The notes: generated by a model from the letters alone, not told the origin. A stretch of DNA of 64,000 nt from Ophiosphaerella korrae (GCA_028456385.1 JALNQF010000105.1:98134-162133); one strand, 5' to 3'. Shown: positions 22,504 through 35,639, numbered from the stretch's first letter. Program-made: numbers and translations.

Positions 22504-23102
22504 GGTCCTATACACAATCCATCAGATCCAGGTATATCTATTTTGTAAGTACTAGAAGGTAAATCGTGCGCGTAGTAAATCTGCCCTCGGCAATTTTACG
22601 GAAACTTTTAATATCTGAATTTGGCCTATCGATCGACTTTGCCGCGGCTTTTATGAGTTCGTCAACGTTGAACGCTAAATGCCGTTCAGTTAGACGGCGA
22701 GGTTCGTTGTAACTGCAGAAAGAAGGAGATCAGCTATTGAAAGTGATATATAGAAACGTTGAACTAGGACATACATCCATCTCCCAGAGGTGTACTTGAA
22801 CAACTCGTGATTGTTTTCAATATCTTCCATAGTAGCCAATGACGAGGCAAACGCGCAGCCGTGGCTGAGGTAGGAAGAGCCGATGAAGCTTCTGCTCATG
22901 AGGAAGACCCAACCCACGGGTCGAAATTGTGCTCTCTGAAGAGTCATGGTCCTGGAGAAGGATCTAGCACCATCCAAGACACAATTGACACGCCAGAAAA
23001 GGTCATATTTTATTTACTCTAGTAGGGATAAAGCACACGTATGAAAAGGCAGTAAATCTGTCTTGGTGGTTGACACTGCAACTGTTAGCGTGACCGGTCT
23101 TA

Positions 23103-23262
23103 TTACGTATACTGTGCCAAGCTAGGCGACACCGTTGGAAAGAGTTTAGCTGTGGCGCAAAGAGGCTGAGTTAGCTGAGCATAGCGCAACGGCGTCAAGA
23201 TCGCAATGTAGGATACAAGCCGCTGAGGCCCAACATTGTCAATGGTATCAAGACGAATGTTG
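23103..23262 (+). repeat. Direct repeat, copy B
   Basis: The second copy of the unit at 22318-22503, in the same orientation, ending with CAATGGTATCAAGACGAATG. Confidence 0.7.
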
Positions 23263-23521
23263 ATGAATGACGATGAGGAAGAGGAGAATGCTGCGACGGC
23301 GGCCAAGTCCGGGCGGCATCTGTAGCCGAGACGGCAAGTCGTGCCCAATCGTCCGATACATCGACAAGCCCCACTCTAGGGCACGCCTTGGGACGCTTTG
23401 TGTGGCCTTGAGTAACAACAACACACGGGCAGCTGAAAAGGCATCAAGGCTCTTTCTTGCCATGCTCAATTGACCTCGCCTCATCCACTGTTTCCATCTA
23501 ACACCTCTCTGTGCGCACATC

Positions 23522-25049
23522 ATGGACGCGATAAGGCTCCAGACATACGCGCAGAAGCCCCGCGTGTTCATTCTCTCCGACATCTCTAATGAGCCAGACG
23601 ATGCCGAGTCGTTGTGTCGTTACCTGCTGTATGCCAACCAGTTTGAAACCGAGGGCTTGGTCGCATGCACCAGCACGTGGATGAAGAATAGTGTCCACCC
23701 GGAGGACATGGAGAAGATAGTTGATGCGTATGCAGGCACTGTCGACAATTTGAACAAGCATGTGCATCCAGATTGGCTGTATCCAAGTGCTGAGCATCTG
23801 CGAGGCTTGATCAGGAAAGGGGCTGAGGTATAGCGTTTCTACACATTTTGACATCATAAGTCGCTGATAAGATCAGACGTACGGTATGACTGCTGTTGGC
23901 ACTGATTTGCCGCTCTCACCAGGCGGGCAGCTTTTGTATCATCGTATCATCGCGCCGTCGATGCAGCCCCTTTGGATCCTCTGCTGGGGCGGCACAAACA
24001 CACTCGCGCAAGCGCTGCTCAAAATCGACGACGAATACCCACCTGAAGATTCAAAGCGCCTTCTCTCGCGTCTCCGAGTCTACGCCATCTCTGACCAAGA
24101 CGACACTGGTGCCTGGATCCGCAACAACTTCCCCGACATCTTCTACATCGCCTCCGTCCACGGCTGGAACCAATACGGCCTGGCAGCATGGACCGGCATC
24201 TCCGGCGAAAGGTACTATGGCTTCGACCAAGGCGGCCCGGATTTTACCAAGATGGAAAAATCCTGGATTAAAGAAAATATCCAAATCGGCCCTCTAGGAA
24301 GCGCATACCCAGACTACCTCTACATCCCTGAAGGCGACACCCCAACCTTTCTCTACCTGATTCAAAACGGGCTGGGCGTGCCTGAATGCCCAGACTACGG
24401 CTCGTGGGGCGGGCGCTACGCAAAGACTGATATCAGTGCAGCCGGCCTGGCCAGTAATCACTACAGCGACGCGGTCGACCGCGTGGCCGTTGGCGGACGC
24501 ACTTTCACCTCTAATCATGCCACCATCTGGCGCTGGCGCGACGCCTTCCAAAACGACTTCGCCGCCCGGATTAAGTGGAGCATGGAGCCCGATGCGACGA
24601 AAGTGAACCACCACCCAGTCCTTATCGTCAATGGCGCAAAGGATATCACGCCCGTGCGTATTGATGCAGAGGCTGGATCGACCATCACACTTGACGCGAC
24701 GGGTACATACCACCCGAATGGTGCCAATCTGTCCTTCTCATGGTGGCACTACCGCGAGCCGACGGCGACGCAGTGGTGGGTCGATGCCGAAGTCGAGTTG
24801 CTGCAGATTGCGCCGCTCGACGCGACGGGGTGCAAGGTAGCTGTTACGCTACCACCGGCGGAAAAGGCTGGCGTAGAGTTTGCGAGCCGGAAGCCTGTGG
24901 AGAAGGGCCAGTTGTTACATTTGATTCTGGAAGTGAAGGATGATGGGGTGCCGAGCTTGACGAGTTATCGGCGGGTGCTGATTCAGGTTATGAATAGGGA
25001 GTTGAAGGGTGGGGTGGAGGGGATTAGGGAAGAGGTGAAGAAGATGTGA
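23522..25049 (+). CDS. DUF1593 nucleoside-hydrolase-like protein
   Basis: Exons 23522-23827 and 23877-25049, with a 49-base intron (GTATAG...CAG), encode 492 residues. The N-terminus FILSDISNEPDDAESLCRYL (residues 16-35) is the acidic metal-binding loop of the DUF1593 / nucleoside-hydrolase-like fold. After the join, TYGMTAVG is followed by LWILCWGGTNTLAQAL and ASVHGWNQYG, all family landmarks. The C-terminal third (from about VLIVNGAKDITPV) is the Ig-like beta domain that usually follows. I see no signal peptide, although many bacterial relatives are exported and linked to polysaccharide degradation. The enzymatic activity is not established. Confidence 0.87.
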
Positions 25050-25725
25050 GAAGATGAGGGGTGGGGAGGAACGAGGTGAAGGAATTTTAAAAGGGAGTTT
25101 GGGCATGCTTGGATAAACGGGATACACGCTGGCCGATGTGATAATTTGGAGCAAAATTTATAGTGATGATATGCAATGAAATTAAGCAACGTTCAAGGGA
25201 TCGTCGAGCGACCTGATTGGCTGTCTGCCATTTAAGCGGAAGCTTGTCTTCTGCAACATAGTCTTGGAAGATTTCTTACATCGCAGGGTTGCAAATAGTC
25301 AGTTATAAAGTAGTTAGATCTCACCTCAGACTTCGTCAATGAAGTTTTGGTGATGCAGTTGGTCAGCGATTCAAAAGCGGAGTCGGCAATTCCGACCAAT
25401 CGCATTGCATTCCCCCCGAGGAAACAGACGCTAACTTGTAGTTAGGCCTCCACCTGCGTATCCCTCACAAACCACGGTGATCGCGCTGGTTTCACAGCCA
25501 CAAAACTTCGTCATCTCAGCCTCCACCTTCCATACGGTCTATGAGCGGTTTGTCATGGACTCGTGGCTCTATGATAATTTGAGCAGGATATGAAAGCCAC
25601 AGCCGAGAGCCATTTGCCGTGACTCCGCGTACTACTTTTGGTTGCCTAAAGGCCCTTCCGATAAGGTCTACTCAGGAGTAGATCCAGCCAGCGGGATTAT
25701 CCTACGCTGCCTCCAGAATCTCAAT
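25050..25725. other. Intergenic, no gene recognised
   Basis: Nothing supported; promoter side of the Zn2Cys6 gene. Confidence 0.4.
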
Positions 25726-28002
25726 ATGGTGTACCGTGGACGGCCTTCGACGGGGTGTAAGACGTGTCGCGAACGCAAGATCAAGGTCAGTAGGACGTCT
25801 CTCTTTATCTGTGGTTTGGCCGAGACTCATGCAGGGCGAGATGCTGCCATTTCCTAAATAGGGCAGCAGCGCGATGGCGATCTAATCCCGTGGTTTCACA
25901 AAAGCCACATTCTGCCGTATCTTGGCGGTAGTATGTTTTCACAAAATCAGGTGCTGATTGGGTTCAACAGTGTGACGAACGACCAGGTGGATGTCTTAAG
26001 TGCGAGAAAAAGGGCTCCACATGTCCGGGCTATGATTGCACCGTGGACGCTTACTTCCACGACGAGACAGCGAACGTGCTCGCCAAGGCAAAGAAATCGA
26101 AAGCGAAAGCGGTGGCCGCACGGGAAGCACGCGATGATGTGCCCAAGGGCACGAGTCGTAAGTTAGTACACCTGCCGATCAACACTCAGGGGTCTCCAAG
26201 TATACTTATGTTTGCTCCACTTGTTGACCAAGGTATCAACTTCTTCATGAAGAATTATGCGGTGGGTGTAGATCAGCCGCCTGTCACGTCGAAAGATTAT
26301 CATCGGCATTTGTCGACGAATGGCTTTCATCCGCTTGTTGCCACTGCGATGACTGCCCTTGGTATTGCCGGGGTTGCAAATATTCATATGGACACGGCGC
26401 TGAAACGTGAGGCTACAAGGTGGTATCTTAATTCTATCAAGATGGCAAATGCAGCATTGTGTTCGCCACAGGATGTGCGCAATGATTCAACATTAGTTGC
26501 AGTAAACTTGTTGAGTATATTCGAAGCAACGTTGTAAGTTTAGCAAAGTTTGTATATCTCGATTAGTTTTCAAGTCACTGACTTTATGGTTTTAGTAACG
26601 ATAAGTCCTTCTCGGGCTGGAGCAATCATGTTGAGGGAGCTTCATCATTAGTCAAGCTACGTGGTAGAGACCAGTTCTCTTCGCCAGCCGGCCGACGCCT
26701 TTACATGCATACAATGGGTCTCTTCACGATAAATTGTATGGGCAAGGGCGAGCCAATCCCTGATTACTTTCGGGAACTTGACCGCGAAATATTGCAGCAC
26801 CTGGACATTAATGACCCAAGGACATCATTCTACTTCCTCCAGCAAGAAACGAACGACTTACGTGCGTTGATGCTCAGTCAATCGCCTGTTGATTTTCGAT
26901 ACATAATCGAGAAGGCTCAGCAATTGGAGGCAGGCGCAGCAACCATATTCGAATGCCTAGAGGGTGACTGGCAGTATGACGCTGTACCATGCTACGGCGA
27001 AGTCCCTGGGGTGTTTGGAGATTACTACCACGTTTACCCCACCCACACTACAGCCCAGACATGGAACTGGGTACGCTACAACCGCATCTACCTCCATGAC
27101 ATCATCCGAAACTGCATCCTCGCCGGCCTCGCCACTGAACCACCCGTCCTCAACAGTCTCGAATACATGCCCATGATGGCCGACAGCACACAAAAGCTCC
27201 TCCAACTCCAATCTGACATCATAGCAAGCATCCCCCAATTCCTCCACGACACCCCCAACATCGCGCCGCGCCACACCTCCCATACACCACCCTCCACACA
27301 CAGCACACCAGCCAGCGAATCCAGCTGCTACCTCCTATCCCCCACACTAATAGCTGCCCTCAGCACCGCCCCCACAACCCCAAGCTCTCTGCCCACCACC
27401 CCAGCCCCCACTCTCCCCCGCACTGCCAAGTCCCTCACCGACAACTTCCGCGCCGACACAATGCCTGACCCCCTGCACCTCCAGCAGCGCTCGCAAAATA
27501 CGAACCGCCTGCCCATCGTGCGCGTCTCCGGCGGGTATTCGACGCTGTGGGCGCTATATGTCGCGGGCTCGATGCCCACGGCGTCGCACGCCAGCCAGGA
27601 GTTTGTGCTGGTTTGCCTGGACCGTGTGGAGCGCGAGTTTGGGATTAATCAGGCAAAAGTGTTTGCGAATGCGTTGAGGCTGAAGAGGGAGTTGGTTAGT
27701 AGGGGGAAGATGCCGTTTAGGGTTTGTCCACAGTATTTGCCGCCGGAGCCGGAGCCGGGCGATTTCTTGGCGAAGGTGGGGAGTGAGGTATGTTTTTCTT
27801 TTTTGACTGGGGAGTGATTTTGACTGACTCTTGATAGGTTGGGGGCGAGGGCGTGGATGCGTCGCAGGAATTTGTGAGTAGTTATGAGTTGGAGAATATG
27901 CCGAGGGCGGTGTATGATTCTGTTGGTGAGGAGGCGGGTCTTGATCGCCGTGATGAATTTCGAGGGGGAGTTTTGCTTGATGATCTGGATGGGTATGTAT
28001 GA
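25726..28002 (+). CDS. Zn2Cys6 fungal transcription factor
   Basis: Four exons: 25726-25785, 25971-26533, 26596-27787 and 27838-28002 (659 residues). The first intron (185 bases) splits the zinc cluster exactly before its third cysteine. Once joined, the cluster is canonical: Cys11-x2-Cys14-x6-Cys21-x6-Cys28-x2-Cys31-x6-Cys38, opening with the common MVYRGRPSTGC. A Lys/Ala-rich linker follows, then the fungal-specific middle region with LSIFEATFNDKSFSGWSNHV and GASSLVKLRGRDQF, a Ser/Thr/Pro-rich segment around 27230-27480, and an acidic C-terminus. It is a nuclear DNA-binding regulator; its targets are unknown. The DUF1593 gene ends 677 bases upstream on the same strand. The long first intron might hide a small extra exon. 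Confidence 0.86.
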
Positions 28003-28639
28003 GTATGGACAGCATTTATGAGTGTCAAATACTACACCGCTAAGAGCATGTTCTGTATATCTATACCGTTCGACTCAGATAATTTATTGCTATTTATTAT
28101 TTTCTATCTATGTATAGTGCTACAGAAACTCCTATATTTAGAGTTGCTCGCTAGAGCAAATCAACCTCAACTCGGAGGCTCTCCGATCCATCTTGAGCTT
28201 CGGGCACCGGGAGCTCTTAGTGCAGAGAGCTTGGCTGGCGCAGCTCTAGTATAAGACCTCTACCAATCAATAGCTAGTAGAATCAATTATCTATCTCCCA
28301 CTCATTCCCAAGCTCGTGTTATCCGTCACATATAGGCTATTTGGTAGCAGAGCGGTATCTTTGTATAAGTTATGATGACCAACTGTATCTGTTCGGAATT
28401 TATACTTAGTTTTTGCTCAATCAAACGGTTGTGATAAGCAAATCTTAACGGAATTTTATACTTTGCAAGGACGTTATCCATCGTCTCTTACTATTTTATC
28501 TCAGACTGCGCTTCTGCTTTCTCATCATACTCATTTAAATACTTCCATTCTAGAACCAACAAGCAAAAAAAAGCTAGTATAGAATTGCGGAGCCTTAACA
28601 GGAAGTAGCAGTCGCACATCTCTCAAAGTTGCTAATTAC
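28003..28639. other. Intergenic, convergent 3' flanks
   Basis: Separates two convergent genes; nothing recognised. Confidence 0.4.
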
Positions 28640-31600
28640 TTACTCGCTGTTCCTCTTAGTACTAGAGACAATCAAACAGGGTAAAGGCGAACGAGAGAAT
28701 GCTCCTTCGATATACTCAGAGTGATATCGGCCTCCACTCTTACCGAGCCCTTCCTCTCTGAGATGGACTTTCAACTCCTTACCCAAGGTATTCAGAACCG
28801 GTTGCCATTCCATAAAAACTGGGTAACCAATTGCTGATCTTGGCAGTACTTTCAGATGACCACGTGAACCAAGACTAAATTTCGTTCCTTTCTTCAAATT
28901 GTTCGTGTTCCAATACCCTCCCCAACTCCGTGAGTTTTCCCCAAAGTACTCTATTAGGTATTGTGCAGGGTCAGCGGGCCGTGGCCCTTCCCTTTTTGAT
29001 TTGCGTTTCCTATCGGCAAGGTGGTGATCCTCCACGCACTCGGTAATCTTTCTCTTCAGTGACAAAGTTTGGTAATACAGTTGGCGTCTGTAGCAGTCTT
29101 CAAGGATGTCTTCGTTAATAAGGATAGCGGTTTGCAGAACCGAATATCCAGGAGAAAATCGCCTTGCAGCCGTACCGTCTTCACTAAAGCAGAGACCCTG
29201 ACACCGCATACCAAAGTCATTACTATCGTCGAAATCAAGACATATGTCCTCCACGATGGCCATGGTCATACATTCTGGAGAATCCTTGAGCAAACCAGTC
29301 CAGTTGTGCTCGGAGCGGCGTAGAATGATAAGTTGTTCTTCTGCAGTAAACATATTACAGGCAGAGCCATCCTCCTGGTACTCATTGTCATCCTCAAAAT
29401 CTTCGACCCACAAAGCCGAGAGTTCATCATCTCTTTCATCAATTCCAGTTTCCTCAAGCGCGACAAAGCACTCGTTGATAGCATCACCGATGTTTTGTTG
29501 CCATTCTTGGTGTTCTTTCCAGAACTTTCGAAAACTTCGGCGATTTGCTAGGGATCCAAAGTAACCGGTTTCGCATTCCGGGTCAATCCAACGAAAGTTG
29601 TTGGTGGTGAGATATTTTTGCAGTCCTTGAGATCGTAGTAGTTTAAGCAACTGTATCCTTCGTGCGTTTTCTGTGCATAGAGACACTTCGACCCCGCCCC
29701 ACATTTCGAGATATTTGATATTACGAGATCCATTTCGCCATCTTTGCAGAAGAGCGTCTTTCATGTTGAAGCCCTCGGTTCGCTTGTACTCCATAGTGGT
29801 CCCGAGGGTTGCAAAGCCAGCAGCACTGGCTTGGACTTGAAACGACTGCGAGGTCTTCTCCCGACGGGGTCTGCATGTCCCCCGATGTCTCAAGTTCCCA
29901 GCGTTTTTCAACTCTTGCTTGATCCTCAATTTGCGTTCCGTGGACATGTCGCATTGATCATTGATCGCCAATTGATTTTTCACACTCGCACCGATCAGAA
30001 GTCGATCGGTTTCAAGAAAGCATTTACTCAACACTTCCTTCTGGTGATTCTCAACATCGGCGCCATCCCAGTATCTGCTAGAGATCCAGTGACAAAATAC
30101 TTCCATACCCCCTTGTCCATCAGGATAGATATCCGGATCAGATTCTGGATTTCTATCCCAGGGCACGATGAAGCCATTACCGATATCGTATCGGGAAATA
30201 TTGCGTGAATTTTCACTACTTTTAACCCTCCATAGAGGGCCCCAGATATCAGCTAATGTATTCACATCTGCTGAGAGATAGAGGCGGTCATGGGTGAAGT
30301 CATTTGCAGCACTTTGGAATACCCAAACTGGACGATGGTTAAGAAACTGGTCGAGGCACTGCAGTTGCCTCTTTTGCACGCTGATGGTGTTTTCATGTGT
30401 GGAATATTTGAATCTAGTTTTTTTAGATTGATCAACAGATACACCCTTTTTAGAGAGGGAAGAAAAGGGACCTGGAATGCGTATTAGATCATCCGCAAGA
30501 TCCCGATAGGTGTTATCCAATTCTCCGGTGTGTGCTCCGACGTATGATAGGATCGCAAGATCAAGAAATTCTACTGCCATGGTCCACAGAAGGGCCGGAT
30601 TTGATTTGTTTGACGCGGCTGGCATAATTTGTAGCGGGATCAAAAGATCTAGGCATGCGGATGTCAACCTGTTTATCAGACCCGTGTCTAATTGAGAATC
30701 TATCGCCAATAAAGATGTCTTAGACCCAGTCTCTTCGACATAGAGGACGGCGTCCTCAATGAGTTTAAGAAGTCGCTCAAACTTTGCAACGTCAATGGGT
30801 AGTAGTTTTGCAACTGTAGGCCGGGACAGCACTACGACACTGAAGAAGTTCCCACAAAATCCCGCAGTTTGAAGGCTTTTCAGACTCCCGTAGCTAGCCG
30901 CAATCAAATTCCGCAAGTCAAGAAGAGTATCATCCCTGTCCGAGGGTACTGGTAGCAATTCTGAGGCAGGGTTGTTCTTAGCTTGGCTTGAGTTCTGAAG
31001 GACGTGTCGTCTAAGTTGTTTTATATTTTCCAGATATTTGGTTGGATTAAGAAAACGATCATCCAAGTCACTCTCTGATTCAGTATTACAAGAGCTCTCT
31101 TCTGAAGGTACATCTTCGCTGGCTGCAATAGCGATGGTTACCTCTGTGGAAGCTGATCGCTGCTCTGTCGTAGAGTGATGTTGTCCTTCATCACCGATAT
31201 CAGGACCTACATCAATGGGTGAGTCCCTCAATTCCTGAGCTACTGAACCGGCCAAGTCCCTCAATTCGTGAGATGCTGAACCGGACAAGTCCCTGGAATG
31301 AGATGTTTCCTTGCGAATTTCTCCATACGGAATTTGCTGTAGAACTGAGTACTGGGTGTCAATCACAGGTGCTGATCCTGTCGTTGGTGATGTTTGCCGG
31401 AATAAATAATCATTATATTCTTCTGGACAAGATACTGCCCATGGCATCGTATCGTTATTTAGATCAACGAGATAGTCGGTGCCGTATGCTCGTGACGGGC
31501 TTGGCTGAAAATCTGGCGAGAGCTAGTTAACAAAGGTGAGTTTATGCAGGGACGCTGCAACATGGATATCAAGCATACACTAGCTATTTCTCAAGCTCAT

Positions 31601-31729
31601 GTGCTAATGACGAAAAGGCTGTTTGCCCATACCTGTAAAGCTCGACGATGCGGGACCAATAGTGACGAAAGGATCTAAAAGGTGTTCTCCAGCGTCACTG
31701 TTTGACTGAGCGTCGTCTGAGTCGTACAT
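28640..31729 (-). CDS. Large uncharacterised protein (989 residues), lineage-specific
   Basis: Exon 1 (31729-31633, starting MYDSDDAQSNSDAG) and exon 2 (31512-28640) flank a 120-base GTATGG...CAG intron in matching phase. I do not recognise a named domain. The visible layout is an acidic Ser/Glu-rich N-terminal 200 residues; a helical middle part (LIEDAVLYVEETGSKTSLLA); a block with ADIWGPLWRV, GNGFIVPWDRNP and a following FCHWIS that looks like a fold core; an acidic stretch (DERDDELSALWVEDFEDDNE); and a basic segment (ADRKRKSKREGPR) near the C-terminus that could serve as a nuclear signal. A decayed copy lies at 35640-36480 and its promoter is duplicated at 37.2-38.0 kb, so the family has expanded locally. 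Confidence 0.7.
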
Positions 31730-32320
31730 TCTGGCTCGCACAAGGAGCAAGAGCCTGCACTTGCGAACAGCACCACTCTAGATATCTTGTCTGACTTGTA
31801 GTGCGTCGCTTGGAGGATATGATAATTTAACGGAGAGGGCGTAGGATGGTAGTTAAAGTGGTAGCAGTGATGATTTGAGAGAGCAGAACTGCGGGGAGAA
31901 GTTGCCTTCTGTACCGAAAGTCTTACTAAAGACTGCAGATGGTGGGGCTGAGTCTATCTGGGCCAAGAAATGCCTGTTGCGCCTTTCCGGGCGAAGTATC
32001 GGAGTCGACCAATAGATCGCCAGCAATATAGGGCAACAGGTACTGTAAGCTTTTGGAAATTAGGGAAACCCTTCGATAGTGAGTCGGCCGTCACATCGAA
32101 CTACAACAGGTGTTGGCATGCCGGTAAGCAAACCAATTCCCGGCTACTTATTCAACAAAAGACGCGTTTCGTAACCACTCTTGCCCCAAGCTGTTAAAGA
32201 AAATGCCTGTGGTAAATACTGAGAGCAAATTTTTATGCTGAGCTTCACCTGTGTTTCTACCGGTGAGCCAGAGGGTAGTGCGGGGCATAGCCATCAGCCA
32301 CTGTCGTCAGCGCACGCGTC
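31447..32320. repeat. Segmental duplication, copy 1 (promoter, exon 1 and intron)
   Basis: The stretch from the start region of the 28640-31729 gene to about 32320 is repeated at 37244-38005 (for example GATAATTTAACGGAGAGGGC, GCCACTGTCGTCAGCGC). Similarity stops abruptly after GTCAGCGC in both copies. Confidence 0.75.
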
Positions 32321-32659
32321 CACCCACTACGCTTTCAACTTCCATAATTCGCCAAATATATCCATGCTTGAAACACCCTCGTGCCCGCATGCAAACGAGA
32401 TTTATTATCTTTTGGGTAAGCTACTTGGGACTTGAAGCGTTGGTGAACAATTTGGGAGCAACGAAGGTCATAAAACAATTCATTATACATAACGCTACAT
32501 GATGACGAGCACAAAGAGTAGCTCTGTGCCCCTGGCCTTTTACCGGCTGTGTAGAGCACCTAACCGCGCCGTCCTGCACCTGCACCTCCTCAGCCTTGCT
32601 TGAATATTTGACGCAGCTTCCGCCAAATTTCCTTGTCATTCTGAGCCTTTTCTGATGAG

Positions 32660-34780
32660 TTTGTGCTTACATTCAAATGGCTGACTACTACGGCCAACCT
32701 ATTCCTTTTTTCAGTGGACGCGATGAAGCTGATTAGCAAATTCAACGATTTTGACTTCAATGCCGAGGAATCCGACCGACACTCCTTAATATACGGGATG
32801 GCTACTTCCATCGTGCGCATTTTGATGAAGTTGTTGCAAACGCAGAGTACTGACTCATGTGCCGGCTGATTCAAGACGGCCTTCGAAGAAATTTGCAGAC
32901 AAGCCGCACAATGCCGAGGGTAGTACAGCGTTGGACCGCGACCTGAAAAGCCACAAGAATGGATTTTTTCAATTAAAAACCGTTATGGTCAAACCATGGG
33001 CAGGCGGTGAAGGCGGCCAAACCCAGGAGAAGCGGGTTAGCCTCAAGATATATAACGTGGAAGTAGTGTCTTGCTTACTCAACTACGAGCCAGAATCCGG
33101 TACGTCTTTAGGACATATGACACTCTTATACTAATCGCGCAATAAATTACGATCATGACACAACACCTGCACTGAGACCCACTGACGTCGAAAAACTAGA
33201 ATTAGCGCGTCGTTGGTTTGAACAGAGTCAAGATGCTACCGGAAAGCAAGGCTCAGCCTTTCTTCGCCATGAAGATGCTTGTGCATCTTGCCCACCTACA
33301 CGGCTCATATACTTAGGAGAGCATCAATAATACCTCCTTCAGTATGTGCGGTTAGTCTGCTCGTGGAGCGATCTGGAGCGATCACAACTATAGAGCAGAA
33401 ACTCCGCAGTGCATTGCGTTGAGCCATCGTTAGGGATCATTGCAGCATCTGAAGACGAAAAAATCAAACTATGTACATTATGTTTTTGGTATCGCGAGGT
33501 TGTCCTCATGGGTCAAGTCTATGAGAGTGCTATGTGCATGATTGTGGTCCAAAATTCTCGGGACGACAGCGAGGGTGTTTTGGGGCAGCCACTTTTGCCC
33601 CTACACCCCATACTCCTCGGTGATGAGTAGAAAGGAGGCCTTTTCTACATTAGCCTAAGGGGTAATTTTAAGACAAAGGAAGACAATAGTGCATTAACCT
33701 ATCGGGAATGGGTCTTACAAGATCGGTTTCTCAGTCCAAGGACCCTGCATTTCACTCAAGAGTTGATTGTCTTTGAGGATTCAAGGGGGGTCAAAAGCGA
33801 AGAGAACCCACTTACTGAAGACACACTTCTCATAGAAGACCAACTGGCTCTTGGGAGTAAAGTAGACTAGACCTGTATACCTCGAAAACCATGGATGGAT
33901 GTTTCTTTGCCTGTGGGCAGGGAGGACCCTGTCTGGGACTTTGCCGTCATCACACTCTCTTTGATGAATGGCCTGTCCGCAACCTAGAGGTGATATCTGC
34001 ATTCAATATATCGTACAAACTGCATTCGAGGAATCTCCAAGGTTTACTTGATAGTCTAAGATTGTCTAGAGGTACTGCAAGATAGGCTTGGCATTCGAGA
34101 CGGATAAGCTTCCGGCAATATCTGGACTAGCGAGATATATCCGCAACCACATGGGAGACTAGTACTGTAGCGGGATTTGGAAATCAAAATTCTACCTTGG
34201 CCTTATTTGGGCTCTAGGAAACCAAGGAGTCAAGCACTCTATGTATTCACGTACTCCTCTATCGTGGGCTTCTGTTGACAGGCTAGTGCAGTATCCTCGA
34301 TTCCGCGGATAGATCGTTCCTTGTTCACGTTTGGTGCACATCTGACCTCATAGGGATGCTTTCTACGCTTCGTCAGCATTAATTACTATGTACAGAACTA
34401 AAACGAATTCATAATATCTAGCCGGTAGCAAAGGACAAATTATACGAATCAATTCCAAATACATACCACATTATAGAAATTCTGCCTTACGACGTGACAT
34501 TGTTTTCGAAGGGGAACCGTGAGGAGAATGTGTCGCATCCCCTCCCAAGTTCCAAACCCACAGGCCAGTATGCCATTGAAGTTAACACACGCAACCATTC
34601 CGAATACGCCTATCGTGCCAAGATTGCGAGTTTCTTCTCTGTGGATATTTTGCTTATACCCTGCTCAACTGGAAAGACGAGCACGAGTATCGGAAAGTGG
34701 GGCTGGGGACAATTGACAGCTGGCGAGAGGGGGATAATTTCTGGAAAAGTGTGAAGAGAACCACATTCACCATTGTTTAG
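32660..34780 (+). pseudogene. HET-domain gene, decayed
   Basis: Pieces of a full-length HET protein follow one another in changing frames. They are an N-terminal helical part (from 32700); ACASCPPTRLIYLGEH near 33270-33320; YREWVLQDRFLSPRTLHFTQ near 33700-33760, the conserved tail of the HET domain; FETDKLPAISGLARYIRNHM near 34096-34155 followed by CSGIWKSKFYLGLIWALGNQ; WASVDRLVQYPRF near 34270-34300; and a C-terminal end KDEHEYRKVGLGTIDSWREG with the stop at 34780. Several frameshifts and stops, one of them in the HET core, rule out a working protein. No RIP signature is evident, so decay was by ordinary mutation. Confidence 0.78.
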
Positions 34781-35035
34781 TTTCGCACGCATATCTGAAA
34801 AATATTCGACGGGTCATTCACATCACCCACGCCCGCAGCCTCTCCTCTAGCTTCACATACGGCACAATGGCCAACGCTGTATAATACCTCCCTATACTCG
34901 TTGGCTGCTAATTAGCTAGTTTCCTCCATTCGCTCTTTAGCCTCTCTGATGTCGCCGGGGTAGGAGAATCGAGGTATAAGAGAAGGTAAATTGTATGGCG
35001 GAGGCTTTGGGGAGGTGCCGGAGGGTGCCATGCTT
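34781..35035 (-). pseudogene. Unidentified coding remnant
   Basis: On the minus strand, an ATG at 35031 opens about 80 codons (IPRFSYPGDIREAKERMEET and, after one TAG, LAANEYREVLYSVGHCAV) that look more protein-like than random. No family is recognised. Confidence 0.25.
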
Positions 35036-35639
35036 GACACATAGGTAGAGTTTCTATGACAAGACGAAGCCAGCTAGATCCACAAGGCTTCAGTCAAACT
35101 ATAGCGCTGCTGCTATCTATCGTTGAAGTACATGATGTATTGCGGTGTAGTAGAGCCGTAAGTGATCAGGGAGGCTTAGGTCAGCATTGCGGCTCTGAGT
35201 AGGCTCCGAGTAAGATCGGATGGAGTAGATAGCAACCGATACCAACTCGTCATATAGCTACTCAACCTATATACTTCAACTCATCTCATCTCTCGCCGAG
35301 TGCGGGTCGCCACCTGCCTCCTACTTCTACGTGCATCCTAGTATGCCACAGTATCTTCCCCATGTTTACAAGTATTGCATTCGTTATGCATGCAATCACA
35401 GCCACAGCTAAAGACAGAGCCTTTGAAAACTAGTATATTCGTGTGGGAACGGCTCACGCACATTCCTTGGGGGCGATATGTAAATCAGGCAAAGAGGAGT
35501 AATGCGGATCTAATGTTCAGATAAAAAAAAAATAGCCTCTCTCGAGTGCGGCAAGGCTGTCCCAGAGCCAGTTCTGCCACGAAGAACACCAATAACAGCG
35601 AGACAATAGAGCGAAGGGTTGTGCCTAATAGAGATGTCC

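Larger units (their letters stand above)
22128..23521. other. Intergenic with a dispersed direct repeat
   Basis: No supported gene; the reading frames are short. The region contains the two-copy repeat listed separately. Confidence 0.5.
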
